Origin: DASZHJ01 sp963735465
Lineage (GTDB): Bacteria; Pseudomonadota; Alphaproteobacteria; ATCC43930; CGMCC-115725
NCBI GenBank assembly: GCA_963735465.1
Contig: CAVTLA010000001.1
Coordinates: 2,604,001 to 2,668,000 of the forward strand
Direction of reading: 5' to 3'
Length of the DNA: 64,000 nt
In this document: positions 57,464 through 64,000 of the stretch, piece by piece
How positions within the stretch are numbered: the first letter of the stretch is position 1
Layout: the number at the start of each line of letters is the position of its first letter
Position numbers and translations under genes: made by a program
Notes under the pieces: generated by a model
What the model saw: the letters and a program-made list of their open reading frames with translations, nothing else
The model's database searches: none
Told to the model about the DNA's origin: nothing

Positions 57464-58548
57464 CTCAGCTTGAGCGTGGAGAGGCCGGCGATCGCAAGGA
57501 TCGAGGCGATGATCCAGAACCGGATGACGATCGTCGGCTCCTGCCAGCCCTTCTTCTCGAAGTGATGGTGGAGCGGCGCCATGCGGAAGACGCGCTTGCC
57601 CGTGAGCTTGAAGCTGGCGACCTGCACGATGACGGACACCGTCTCCAGCACGAAGAGGCCGCCAATGATCACCAGCACCAGCTCGTGCTTGGTGATGACG
57701 GCGATGATGCCGAGCGCGCCGCCGATCGCCAGCGACCCGGTATCGCCCATGAACACCATGGCGGGCGGCGCGTTGAACCAGAGAAAGCCGAGCGCCGCGC
57801 CCACCATCGCGCCGCAGAACACCGTGAGCTCGCCGGCGCCGGGCACGTGCTGGATCTGCAGGTAGTTGGAGAAGATCGTGTTGCCGACGAGATAGGAGAT
57901 CAGCGCGAAGCAGCCGGCGGCGATCATCGATGGCACGATCGCCAATCCGTCGAGCCCGTCGGTGAGATTGACGGCGTTGGAGGCACCGGCGATCACCACC
58001 ATGGAGAGCGGCACGAAGAAGATTCCGAGATCGAGGAGCGTGGTCTTGAAGAACGGCACCGCCAGCGAGGTGGCGAGCGGCAGACGCGTGATCTGGATGA
58101 TCGCGAGAGCGGCGATACCACTGATCAGCAGCTCGGCCAGAAATTTGGTCCGGCCGGAAAGACCGCGGGAGGAGCGGCGCGTCAGCTTCTTGTAGTCGTC
58201 GAAGAACCCGACGCCGCCGAAACCCACCGTCACCAGCAGTGTCACCCAGATGTAGGAATTGGTGATATCGGCCCAGAGCAGGGTCGAGACGGTGACCGCC
58301 AGCAGGATCAGGAATCCGCCCATGGTGGGCGTGCCCTTCTTGCGCAGCAGATGACCCTCGGGGCCGTCAAGGCGGATCGGCTGCCCCTCCGCCTGCATCG
58401 ACTTGAGCCAGGCGATGATGCGGGGCCCGGCCACGAAGCTGATGACGAGCGCGGTGACGACGGCGCCGCCGCTGCGAAAGGTGATGTAGCGGAAGACGTT
58501 GAGCGGCTCGAACTGGTTGACCAGCGGAAACAGCAGGAGATAGAGCAT
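57460..58548 (-). CDS. mraY: Phospho-N-acetylmuramoyl-pentapeptide transferase
   Basis: A 362-residue integral membrane enzyme (about ten helices) that moves phospho-MurNAc-pentapeptide to undecaprenyl phosphate, making lipid I. Signatures: GTPTMGGFLILLAVTVSTLLW, GFFDDYKKLTRRSSRGLSGR with the catalytic Asp pair, AVNLTDGLDGLAIVPS, and MAPLHHHFEKKGWQE with the histidine cluster. It is five bases from murF and overlaps murD by four. Confidence 0.97.
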   Translation of the reverse strand: MLYLLLFPLVNQFEPLNVFRYITFRSGGAVVTALVISFVAGPRIIAWLKSMQAEGQPIRLDGPEGHLLRKKGTPTMGGFLILLAVTVSTLLWADITNSYIWVTLLVTVGFGGVGFFDDYKKLTRRSSRGLSGRTKFLAELLISGIAALAIIQITRLPLATSLAVPFFKTTLLDLGIFFVPLSMVVIAGASNAVNLTDGLDGLAIVPSMIAAGCFALISYLVGNTIFSNYLQIQHVPGAGELTVFCGAMVGAALGFLWFNAPPAMVFMGDTGSLAIGGALGIIAVITKHELVLVIIGGLFVLETVSVIVQVASFKLTGKRVFRMAPLHHHFEKKGWQEPTIVIRFWIIASILAIAGLSTLKLR

Positions 58549-58552
58549 GCCG

Positions 58553-59971
58553 CTAGCCCTTGTCCGCGAGCGCGGTCTCGCGCACGCCCTTCAGAAGATG
58601 CTTCACGATCACGGCCATGCGGCTGCCGAGAGAGCCCTTGATCATCAGCACGTCGCCGGGCTTGAGCGCCGCCGCCAGAAGCGGCGCCAGCTCCGTAGAG
58701 GTCGCCGCATGACCGCCGAGGCGATCCCTCGGCAGCGCGCGGTCGAGATTTTCCATCTCGCGCCCGACGGTGAAGACGAGGTCGACATGCGCCGCCAGCA
58801 CCGGCTCGGCGAGGTTTGCATGGAGCGACGAGGCCGTGTCGCCGAGCTCCAGCATGTCGCCGAGAACGGCGATTCGCCGGCCGCCTGCCTGGGGCTCGGC
58901 GCCGGCGAGGACCGCGAGGGCCGCCCGCATGGAATCCGGATTGGCGTTGTAGCTCTCGTCGATGAGGTCGAAGGCGCCGCCGGGCATCGCCACGCGATGG
59001 CGCCGCCCGCGCCCGTCCATCCCCTCCAGCGTCCCCATCGCCATCGCCGCGGCGCTGATGTCGCCACCGGCGGCCTTCACCGCCCCCATCACCGCCAGGC
59101 TGTTGATGACCCAGTGCCGGCCCGGCAGGCTCAGGCAGTAGTCGACGATCTCCCCCATGACCACGGCGGTGACCGCGCTCGCGGTCGAATAGAGATGGCA
59201 ATCGATCAGACGGATCACGGCATCGGCATGCTCGCCGAACCCCATGATGCGCGAGAGCCCGCGCGCCTTGGCGGCGGCGGCCAGCCGGTCGAAATGTGGA
59301 TTGTCGCGATTGAGCACCGCCGCGCCCTTCGCCGACATGCCGTTGAAGATCTCCGCCTTGGCGTCGGCGATCGCTTCCACCGAGGCGAAGTACCCCAGAT
59401 GCGCCGGCGCGATCGTCGTGATGACGGCGACGTCGGGCTCGACCAGACGCGTGAGCTGGTCGATCTCGCCGGGATGGTTCATGCCCATCTCGAAGACGCC
59501 GAACGCCGTCTCGCGCGGCATGCGGGCGAGCGACAGCGGCACGCCCCAGTGATTGTTGAAGCTGGCGGCGGACGCAACCGTCTTGCCCTGGCGCTCCAGC
59601 GCGCGGCGCAGCGCCTCCTTGGTGCCGGTCTTCCCGACGCTGCCGGTGACGCCGATGATGCGCGCGGAAGTGCGCCGGCGCGCGGCGCGGCCGAGCTCGA
59701 CGAGCGCTGCCAGGGTGTCGGCGACTTGGAGGAGCGGCGCGTCGGCGGCGACGCCCGCGGGCACCCGCGCCACCATCGCCGCCGCGGCGCCGCGCTTCAG
59801 TGCGTCGGCGACGAACTCGTGTCCGTCGAAATTGGGACCGGCCAGAGCCACGAACAGGTCGCCCGGCACCACGCTGCGGCTGTCGATGGAGACACCGCTG
59901 GCGCTCCAGGGCTGCGTGCTGGTGCCGCCGGTGGCGACCGCGGCCTCGATCGAGGTCCAGAGCGCGCTCAT
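58553..59971 (-). CDS. murF: UDP-MurNAc-tripeptide--D-Ala-D-Ala ligase
   Basis: A 472-residue Mur ligase that adds D-Ala-D-Ala, completing the pentapeptide. N-terminal SGVSIDSRSVVPGDLFVAL, ATP loop IGVTGSVGKTGTKEALRRAL, SFNNHWGVPLSLA and EMGMNHPGEI are diagnostic; SYNANPDSMRAAL lies in the third domain. Its start overlaps the murE stop by four bases. The substrate comes from ddl, encoded further down the same cluster. Confidence 0.96.
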   Translation of the reverse strand: MSALWTSIEAAVATGGTSTQPWSASGVSIDSRSVVPGDLFVALAGPNFDGHEFVADALKRGAAAAMVARVPAGVAADAPLLQVADTLAALVELGRAARRRTSARIIGVTGSVGKTGTKEALRRALERQGKTVASAASFNNHWGVPLSLARMPRETAFGVFEMGMNHPGEIDQLTRLVEPDVAVITTIAPAHLGYFASVEAIADAKAEIFNGMSAKGAAVLNRDNPHFDRLAAAAKARGLSRIMGFGEHADAVIRLIDCHLYSTASAVTAVVMGEIVDYCLSLPGRHWVINSLAVMGAVKAAGGDISAAAMAMGTLEGMDGRGRRHRVAMPGGAFDLIDESYNANPDSMRAALAVLAGAEPQAGGRRIAVLGDMLELGDTASSLHANLAEPVLAAHVDLVFTVGREMENLDRALPRDRLGGHAATSTELAPLLAAALKPGDVLMIKGSLGSRMAVIVKHLLKGVRETALADKG

Positions 59972-61455
59972 CGGCGCCCCCGGCTGATCGCGACGACGGC
60001 GGCGCGCGCCACCTCGGCGTCGTCGAACGGATGGGTGACGCCGGCGATGATCTGGCCGCGCTCGTGGCCCTTGCCGGCGATCACCAGGAGATCCTCCGGC
60101 TGCAGCTCCTGGATCGCGGTGGCGATCGCCTCGGCGCGATCGCCGATCTCCCGCGCGCCTGGTGCCGCGACGAAAATCTCGCCACGGATCCGGGCGGGAT
60201 CCTCGCTGCGGGGGTTGTCGTCGGTGACGATGACCCGGTCGGCGAGACGGATGCAGATCTCGCCCATCAGCGGCCGCTTGATCGGGTCGCGATCGCCGCC
60301 GGCGCCGAATACTACCGTGAGCTTGCCGCGCGCGTGCGGGCGTAGCGCCTGCAGCACGTTCTCGAGCGCGTCCGGCGTGTGGGCATAGTCGACGAAGATC
60401 GGCGCGCCGTTCCCGTGCGAGGCCACGTGCTGCATGCGTCCGGGCACGCCGGTCAGTTGCGACAGTGCCGACAGCGCCTCGTCGGGCTCGGCGCCGGTGG
60501 CGAGCGCCAGGCCCAAGGCGGTGAGTGCGTTCATCGCCTGGAAGCGGCCCACCAGCGGCAGGAACAGCGCGCGTCGCCCGCCGAGGACGCGAAGCTCGAG
60601 CTCCTGGCCCTGGGCTGTCGGCCGCGTCGATACCAGACGAAGATCGGCGGTTGGCGTGGCGCCGTAACTGTAGATGCGATGGCCGCGCTCGCGGCAGATC
60701 TCGCTCAGCGCCGCGAATTCCGGCACGTCAGCATTCAGCACCGCGACGCGGCCCGCCGGCATCACCTGCTCGAAGAGCCGCGCCTTCGCAGCGAGGTAGT
60801 CGGCCATGGTGCGGTGATAGTCGAGGTGATCGTGGGTGAGATTCGTGAACGCCGCCGCTGCGACGGTGAGGCCGTCGAGGCGGAACTGGTCGAGGCCATG
60901 GCTCGAGGCTTCCAGCGCCACACGCTCGACGCCGCGGCGCGCGAGATCGTGCAGCGTCCGATGCAGCGTCACGGGATCAGGAGTGGTGAGCGAGCCCGGC
61001 CGCTCGAAGCCCGGCGCGACGATACCGAGGGTGCCGAGGCTGGCGGCCCGCTGGCCGAGCCGCTGCCAGATCTGCCGCGTGAAGGAGACGACCGAGGTCT
61101 TGCCGTTGGTGCCGGTGACGGCAACCAGCGTCTTGGGCTGCGGCGCGTAGAATTGCGCCGCCATCAGGGCGAGGCGCCGGCGCGCGTTGGCGTCCACCAC
61201 CACCGGAACCCTCGGGTGGCGGCGGTGCAGATCGGGAAGGACCAGGGGATCGTCGATCAGCAGCGCCACGGCGCCGCGGGCGACCGCCTCGTCGATGAAG
61301 GTCTTGCCATCGGCCTTGGCGCCGGGGAGCGCCGCAAACAGGAATCCCGGCTCAACCTGCCGGGAGTCCGCCGCGAGGCCGCGGATGTCGGGATCGGTGG
61401 TCGGTGCCGAAAGCACCGGGGCGAGGTTCCCTTCCATGAGCTCAGTTAGCCGCAA
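59968..61455 (-). CDS. murE: UDP-MurNAc-Ala-Glu--meso-diaminopimelate ligase
   Basis: A 495-residue Mur ligase adding the third residue of the stem peptide. ATP loop AVTGTNGKTSVVSFTRQIW; EASSHGLDQFRL; TNLTHDHLDYH; and DDNPRSEDP near the C-terminus. DNPR is the motif specific for meso-diaminopimelate, so this is a Gram-negative-type wall. I prefer the TTG at 61455, giving MRLTELMEGN as in related proteins and overlapping ftsI by 14 bp. An ATG at 61437, just after the ftsI stop, is the alternative. Confidence 0.94.
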   Translation of the reverse strand: MRLTELMEGNLAPVLSAPTTDPDIRGLAADSRQVEPGFLFAALPGAKADGKTFIDEAVARGAVALLIDDPLVLPDLHRRHPRVPVVVDANARRRLALMAAQFYAPQPKTLVAVTGTNGKTSVVSFTRQIWQRLGQRAASLGTLGIVAPGFERPGSLTTPDPVTLHRTLHDLARRGVERVALEASSHGLDQFRLDGLTVAAAAFTNLTHDHLDYHRTMADYLAAKARLFEQVMPAGRVAVLNADVPEFAALSEICRERGHRIYSYGATPTADLRLVSTRPTAQGQELELRVLGGRRALFLPLVGRFQAMNALTALGLALATGAEPDEALSALSQLTGVPGRMQHVASHGNGAPIFVDYAHTPDALENVLQALRPHARGKLTVVFGAGGDRDPIKRPLMGEICIRLADRVIVTDDNPRSEDPARIRGEIFVAAPGAREIGDRAEAIATAIQELQPEDLLVIAGKGHERGQIIAGVTHPFDDAEVARAAVVAISRGRR

Positions 61456-63190
61456 GTTTCCGTCCCGGCGATGACGCGTAGTCCACCAGCAGAGCGCGGC
61501 GGATTTCCGGCGAATCTTCGTCGACGGGGGGAATTCCCATGATCGGCGCCATGCGCTGCACGATGCGGCTCACGGCGGGCGCGGCCACCCAACCACCGGT
61601 TGCGTAACCCGCGCTGCTCTTGACGCCATGCGGTTCGTCGACGCTGACCATAATGAGGTAGCGCGGATCGTTGATCGGGAACACGCCGATAAAGGAGGAC
61701 AGCAGCTCCTTGCGCGCGTAGCCCTTGCCGCTGACCTTTTCCGCCGTGCCGGTCTTGCCGCCGACGAGATAGCCCGGCGCCGCCGCGAACTTGCCGGTGC
61801 CGTGCTCGACCACCAGGCGCAGCAGGCGCCGCATGTCCTCGGAGGTCTGCTGCGAGATCACCCGCACCCCCGCCGCGCGCTCGCCCTCCGGGCGCTTCAG
61901 GAAAGTGGCGCGGTGCAGAACGCCACCGTCGACCACCGCGCCCACGCCGGTCACCATCTGCAGCGGGCTGACGGAGATGCCGTGGCCGTAGGCGACCGTC
62001 ATGCTGTTGATCTGATGCCAGGGGCGCGGTACCAGCGGCTCGCCGATCTCGCGGATCTCCACCTGCGGCGCCTGCAGCATGCCGATGCGGCGCATGAAAT
62101 CCTGCTGGCGCTCGATGCCGGCATCGATCGCCATCTTCGCCGAGCCGATGTTGGACGAGTACATGAAGATCTCGGGGACGCTGAGCCAGCGCCGCTGCGC
62201 GTGATCGTCGTGGATGGTGAAGCGGCCGATATGGATCGGGTTGGTGGCGTCGTAGCCGCCGGCGAGCGTGGTGACGTGGCCGTCGAGCGCCATCGCGGTG
62301 TTAAAGATCTTGAACACCGAGCCCATCTCGTAGGTGCCGAGAGTGGCGCGGTTGAAGATGCGATCCGGCGTCGCGCTGCCGGGATCGTTGGGATCGAAAT
62401 CCGGCAGCGACACCATGGCGAGGATCTCGCCGGTGTTGACGTCAGTGATCATGCCCATGCCGCCTTCGGCATTGAAGGTCGCGATCTGCCGCGCGATCTC
62501 GTCCTTGAGGATGTATTGCAGACGGACGTCAATGGAGAGCTGCACCGGCTCGTCGCTGCTCACGAGCTGGTTGTCGAGGCCGCGCTCGATGCCGGCGAGC
62601 CCCTTGTTGTCGATGCCGGCAAAACCCACCACATGGGCGGTAACGCTGCCCTTGGGATAGAGGCGGCGATGCTCGGTCTCGAACTGCAGACCGGGAATGC
62701 CGAGCTTGTTGACCTCGAACTGCTGCTCCGGCGTCAGCTGGCGCTTGATCCAGACGAAGCTGCGGTCGGAGCTCAGCTTGGACAGCAGCTCATCGCGATT
62801 GAGGTCCGGCAGCACCGCCATCAGCTTGCGCGCGACATCCCTGGCGTCGCCGACCTGCTTCGGGTTGGCGTAGAGCGAGGGCATTTCCAGCGTGGTGGCG
62901 AGCAGCACGCCATTGCGGTCGACGATGTCGGCCCGCACCGTCGCGGGATGAGCGCGCTGATGGGCGCGCGCCACGCGCGGCTCGCCGTCCTTCAGCAGCA
63001 TCACCTCGCCGAGACGGAGACCGATGGCAAGGAACGCCAGGCAGAACAGCAAGCCCGTGACAAGGAGCCGGGTGCGGCTCGTCTCCAGTGACTGCTTCTC
63101 CGGCCCTTCCACCGGCAGCGCGCCGCAGGGCGCCGGCTTGAAGTGCTTCGGACGGCAGGGATTGTCGTCGGTCGACATGTCCGGTCTCAT
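61442..63190 (-). CDS. ftsI: Septal peptidoglycan transpeptidase FtsI (PBP3)
   Basis: A 582-residue class B penicillin-binding protein that cross-links septal peptidoglycan. One N-terminal membrane helix (LLVTGLLFCLAFLAIGLRLGE), then a pedestal domain (RADIVDRNGVLLATTLEMPSLYA). The transpeptidase domain has the nucleophile motif SVFK in TYEMGSVFKIFN, SSN in MYSSNIGSAK and KTG in VGGKTGTAEK. The ATG at 63190 overlaps the ftsL stop by one base; a second ATG at 63178 is also possible. Confidence 0.96.
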   Translation of the reverse strand: MRPDMSTDDNPCRPKHFKPAPCGALPVEGPEKQSLETSRTRLLVTGLLFCLAFLAIGLRLGEVMLLKDGEPRVARAHQRAHPATVRADIVDRNGVLLATTLEMPSLYANPKQVGDARDVARKLMAVLPDLNRDELLSKLSSDRSFVWIKRQLTPEQQFEVNKLGIPGLQFETEHRRLYPKGSVTAHVVGFAGIDNKGLAGIERGLDNQLVSSDEPVQLSIDVRLQYILKDEIARQIATFNAEGGMGMITDVNTGEILAMVSLPDFDPNDPGSATPDRIFNRATLGTYEMGSVFKIFNTAMALDGHVTTLAGGYDATNPIHIGRFTIHDDHAQRRWLSVPEIFMYSSNIGSAKMAIDAGIERQQDFMRRIGMLQAPQVEIREIGEPLVPRPWHQINSMTVAYGHGISVSPLQMVTGVGAVVDGGVLHRATFLKRPEGERAAGVRVISQQTSEDMRRLLRLVVEHGTGKFAAAPGYLVGGKTGTAEKVSGKGYARKELLSSFIGVFPINDPRYLIMVSVDEPHGVKSSAGYATGGWVAAPAVSRIVQRMAPIMGIPPVDEDSPEIRRALLVDYASSPGRKLAAN

Positions 63191-63603
63191 CAATTGACTC
63201 CCGGCTTTGCGCTGACGAGCTGCGCGCCGTGGGTGGGGGGCGTCGGACGCGGTGCCAGCGCGTTCGGCTGCGCGGCGCCCGCTCCCGGCGTGCCGGGAGC
63301 GGGTGCGTTCGGATCGGTGACGGTGCGGAACGGCACCTGGTCGAGGCTGCCGAGCTCGGTGCGGGTGATCGGCTTCAGCGCGAGAAAGCGCTGACGCAGC
63401 TGATCGAGGCGCGCCGGCTGATTGAGGAAGCTCCATTCCGCGTTGAGGACGCGGAGCTGGTCCCGGTCGGCGTCGATGCCGCGGTTGACGCGGCCGAGCT
63501 CGTCCTCGAGCTGCATCACTTCGTACTTCACCTGGAACATGCCATATCCCACCGCGCCGACGACGGCGAGCCAGAGCCAGGTGGAGAGCCGGAGCATCAT
63601 CAT
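63190..63603 (-). CDS. ftsL: Cell division protein FtsL
   Basis: A 137-residue bitopic protein: a short N-terminus, one helix (LSTWLWLAVVGAVGYGMFQV), then a coiled coil (KYEVMQLEDELGRVNRGIDADR) that pairs with FtsB and activates FtsWI. The tail from residue about 95 is Pro/Ala-rich. Identification relies on size, topology and position between rsmH and ftsI, because FtsL sequence is poorly conserved. It overlaps rsmH by four bases. Confidence 0.88.
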   Translation of the reverse strand: MMMLRLSTWLWLAVVGAVGYGMFQVKYEVMQLEDELGRVNRGIDADRDQLRVLNAEWSFLNQPARLDQLRQRFLALKPITRTELGSLDQVPFRTVTDPNAPAPGTPGAGAAQPNALAPRPTPPTHGAQLVSAKPGVN

Positions 63604-64000
63604 GCCGCGATCTCCCAGGGCGGCGCCGCGGTGCGCTCGGCGGCGCGCAGCCGCGCCGAGCGGGCGCGCGGATTGCGCTGCACCTCGGCGGCGGAGGGCT
63701 TGGTCGGGCGGCGGGTCAGCAGCGTGAAGCTCGGCGCGTGCTCCACGACGGTCGGCCGGTGGCGCGAGATGCCGGTGCCGCCGCTGCGCTCGCGCAGGAA
63801 CTCCTTCACCGCGCGATCCTCGAGGGAATGGAAGGAGACGATCGCGAGCCGGCCGCCGGTCTCCAGCACTTGCTCCGCCGCCTGGAGCGCGCGCTCGAGC
63901 TCGCCGATCTCGTCGTTCACCTCGATGCGCAGCGCCTGGAATGTGCGCGTCGCCGCGTCGATGCCGCCGCTGGTCGGCACCACCTTGCGCAGGAGCGCTG
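63600..64000 (-). CDS. rsmH: 16S rRNA (cytosine(1402)-N(4))-methyltransferase, 3' part
   Basis: The C-terminal 132 residues of RsmH (MraW), which methylates N4 of C1402 in 16S rRNA; the 5' part lies beyond the window edge. Conserved: TRTFQALRIEVNDEIGELER, LAIVSFHSLEDRAVKEFL and the basic tail RNPRARSARLRAAER. The frame is open to position 64000. Its stop overlaps the ftsL start by four bases. It marks the upstream end of the dcw cluster; mraZ would be expected next. Confidence 0.95.
   Translation of the reverse strand, partial: ALLRKVVPTSGGIDAATRTFQALRIEVNDEIGELERALQAAEQVLETGGRLAIVSFHSLEDRAVKEFLRERSGGTGISRHRPTVVEHAPSFTLLTRRPTKPSAAEVQRNPRARSARLRAAERTAAPPWEIAA

Noticed and set aside
1..64000. 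Mobile elements, CRISPR arrays, tRNA or rRNA genes
   Set aside because: No transposase, integrase, regularly spaced repeats or cloverleaf candidates were seen in the gaps; coding density and gene order look like ordinary chromosome.

Overview
The window is high-GC, densely coded DNA from an alphaproteobacterium, most plausibly a Rhodospirillales-like lineage. The basis is gene content and order rather than any database comparison. The markers are a split ATP synthase F0 operon with both b' and b subunits, a CcrM-type GANTC adenine methyltransferase, the order mutY / DUF721 / DsbA-like / smc, an ETF-ubiquinone oxidoreductase beside a uracil-DNA glycosylase and a lytic transglycosylase, and a meso-diaminopimelate-type division and cell wall (dcw) cluster whose ftsZ encodes a C-terminal peptide typical of the class. 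I found no rRNA, tRNA, CRISPR array, transposon or prophage.

Layout. 1-4.7 kb (+): the 3' end of a short ParB-like gene, then two paralogous membrane-anchored Sel1-repeat proteins flanking a TadD-like TPR lipoprotein. 4.7-9.0 kb (-): ispE, a TPR lipoprotein and ETF-QO. 9.1-25.4 kb: mostly single housekeeping and accessory genes: uracil-DNA glycosylase, lytic transglycosylase, moaB, the TIGR04282/TIGR04283 transferase pair, a small-molecule phosphotransferase, a membrane-embedded patatin, a PA0069-type radical SAM protein, a MarC protein, an alpha/beta hydrolase, a GNAT acetyltransferase, rnhB, ccrM, mutY, a DciA-like DUF721 protein and a DsbA-like thiol oxidoreductase. 25.5-31.5 kb (+): smc and atpI-B-E-F'-F. 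31.6-40.8 kb: metabolism and transport: alanine dehydrogenase with an omega-amino-acid transaminase, a PCuAC-like periplasmic protein, a class II aldolase with an LhgO-like flavoprotein, an MFS-ComB pair, and a second MFS gene divergent from an ArsR-type regulator. 40.8-64 kb (-): an unbroken division/cell-wall block, in transcription order rsmH, ftsL, ftsI, murE, murF, mraY, murD, ftsW, murG, murC, murB, ddl, ftsQ, ftsA, ftsZ, lpxC, bamD, recN, ligA. It makes lipid II, exports and polymerises it at the septum, starts lipid A synthesis and supplies part of the BAM outer-membrane assembly machine.

Three observations stand out. (1) ccrM, murB and ftsZ (twice) are broken by what look like single-base insertions. 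Because ftsZ should be indispensable, sequence error is the first explanation, and annotation of these genes should be repaired accordingly. (2) The short region before ccrM holds four GANTC sites, the substrate of CcrM itself, plus a 9-bp direct repeat, which suggests methylation-dependent autoregulation. (3) Four unrelated genes without a Shine-Dalgarno sequence (uracil-DNA glycosylase, radical SAM, rnhB, PCuAC-like) have a -10-like hexamer 6-7 nt before ATG, as expected for leaderless mRNAs. No convincing wholly new multi-gene system was found. The most distinctive protein-level features are the Sel1/TadD/Sel1 locus, the patatin with 8-9 membrane helices between its catalytic residues, and a PCuAC-like protein lacking most copper ligands.
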